NCBI GenBank assembly: GCA_946894095.1 | Contig: OX335651.1 | Location: forward strand, 16,948,501-17,012,500 | From: Incurvaria masculella | Lineage: Eukaryota > Arthropoda > Insecta > Lepidoptera > Incurvariidae | Reading direction: 5' to 3' | DNA length: 64,000 nt | Shown: in pieces, positions 63,640 through 64,000 of the stretch | Numbering within the stretch: the first letter of the stretch is position 1 | Layout: each line of letters begins with the position of its first letter | Translations under genes and position numbers: made by a program | Notes under the pieces: generated by a model | Database searches by the model: none | What the model was told of the DNA's origin: nothing | Seen by the model: only the letters and a program-made list of their open reading frames with translations

Positions 63640-64000
63640 AGCTCAGCAAAATTTCGATAAGTAATTTGTATAAGTGGTAAATTTCGATAAGTGATTGGGC
63701 TTCTGAAGCAACTTACTGGACTGTTCGTGCTCGTTCACTTCACCGATGTCTCCCAGTAATCACCACCACTGCTTACCACCGTAACGATCCTACCTACTAG
63801 GTGTGTATGAAGATTTATTAGCGTTTGAAGTGTCCGAGGCGGCGCCGCTCCGCCCGTGCGTCGACGCGACGCGGCGAGACACTATCACGCGTTTTAATTG
63901 CCACACATGCGAGGGGCACGGGTCGACGGCCTCAGCGGCGCTGCCATCGTCGACTTCCACGCCAGAGGTCATGGATTCAAATCCATCCGAATTCCTTCGG
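63640..64000. other. Terminal stretch, CpG-rich from 63830
   Basis: 63836-63960 is CpG-rich (CGACGCGACGCGGCGAGAC). A 60-codon minus-strand frame there has no domain. Cut by the window edge. Confidence 0.35.

Overview
The window looks like gene-poor, AT-rich nuclear DNA from an insect, most likely a moth or butterfly. That rests on the repeats: several short families whose ends I recognise as typical of lepidopteran genomes, polyA-tailed SINEs with a 5S-rRNA-like head, TTAA-flanked MITEs, Jockey/CR1-type LINEs and a Ty3/gypsy element. The species call is inference. I found no host protein-coding gene and no genuine tRNA or rRNA gene. Nearly all supportable coding sequence belongs to transposable elements.

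Layout. 1-17.9 kb: intergenic or intronic DNA with dispersed short repeats (a hairpin-ended 300-bp family here called A, SINEs, Helitron-like ends, palindromic MITEs, a TTAA-flanked MITE nested in another MITE), several perfect hairpins, some GC-rich enhancer-like islands and a decayed Penelope-like endonuclease fragment at 17.2 kb. 18.0-23.6 kb: a very young Ty3/gypsy LTR retrotransposon (532-bp LTRs differing at one base, TSD ATAT, fused Gag-Pol, one frame break in the integrase C-terminus). Its core promoter lies in a nested inverted repeat with a heat-shock-element-like loop. 23.6-43 kb: repeat fragments, a 5S-derived SINE with a triplicated 5' end (30.0 kb), a second TTAA MITE, two short tandem arrays (32.6-33.6 and 35.6-36.7 kb) and TA-flanked MITEs.

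43.0-48.2 kb is a three-level nest: a SINE split by a 4.8-kb DNA transposon (TIR CCCAASTAGCACA, TSD AT), itself split by a 5'-truncated LINE. 48.7-61 kb is the most structured part. Two 566-bp inverted arms (49.8-50.4 and 60.3-60.9 kb) enclose an array of about 620-bp units, each internally palindromic and carrying the hairpin end of family A. The two ends of the array are inverted copies of each other, and a full-length two-ORF LINE has landed inside it. ORF1 of that LINE has an SGNH-esterase-like domain with changed catalytic positions. A 5'-truncated copy of the same LINE lies at 49.2 kb. 61-64 kb holds further SINEs, MITEs and GC-rich DNA.

The elements do not form a host pathway. The LINEs carry the reverse transcriptase that could, in principle, mobilise the SINEs, and the MITEs depend on transposases not encoded here. 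The window is mainly a record of insertion order and foldback amplification.
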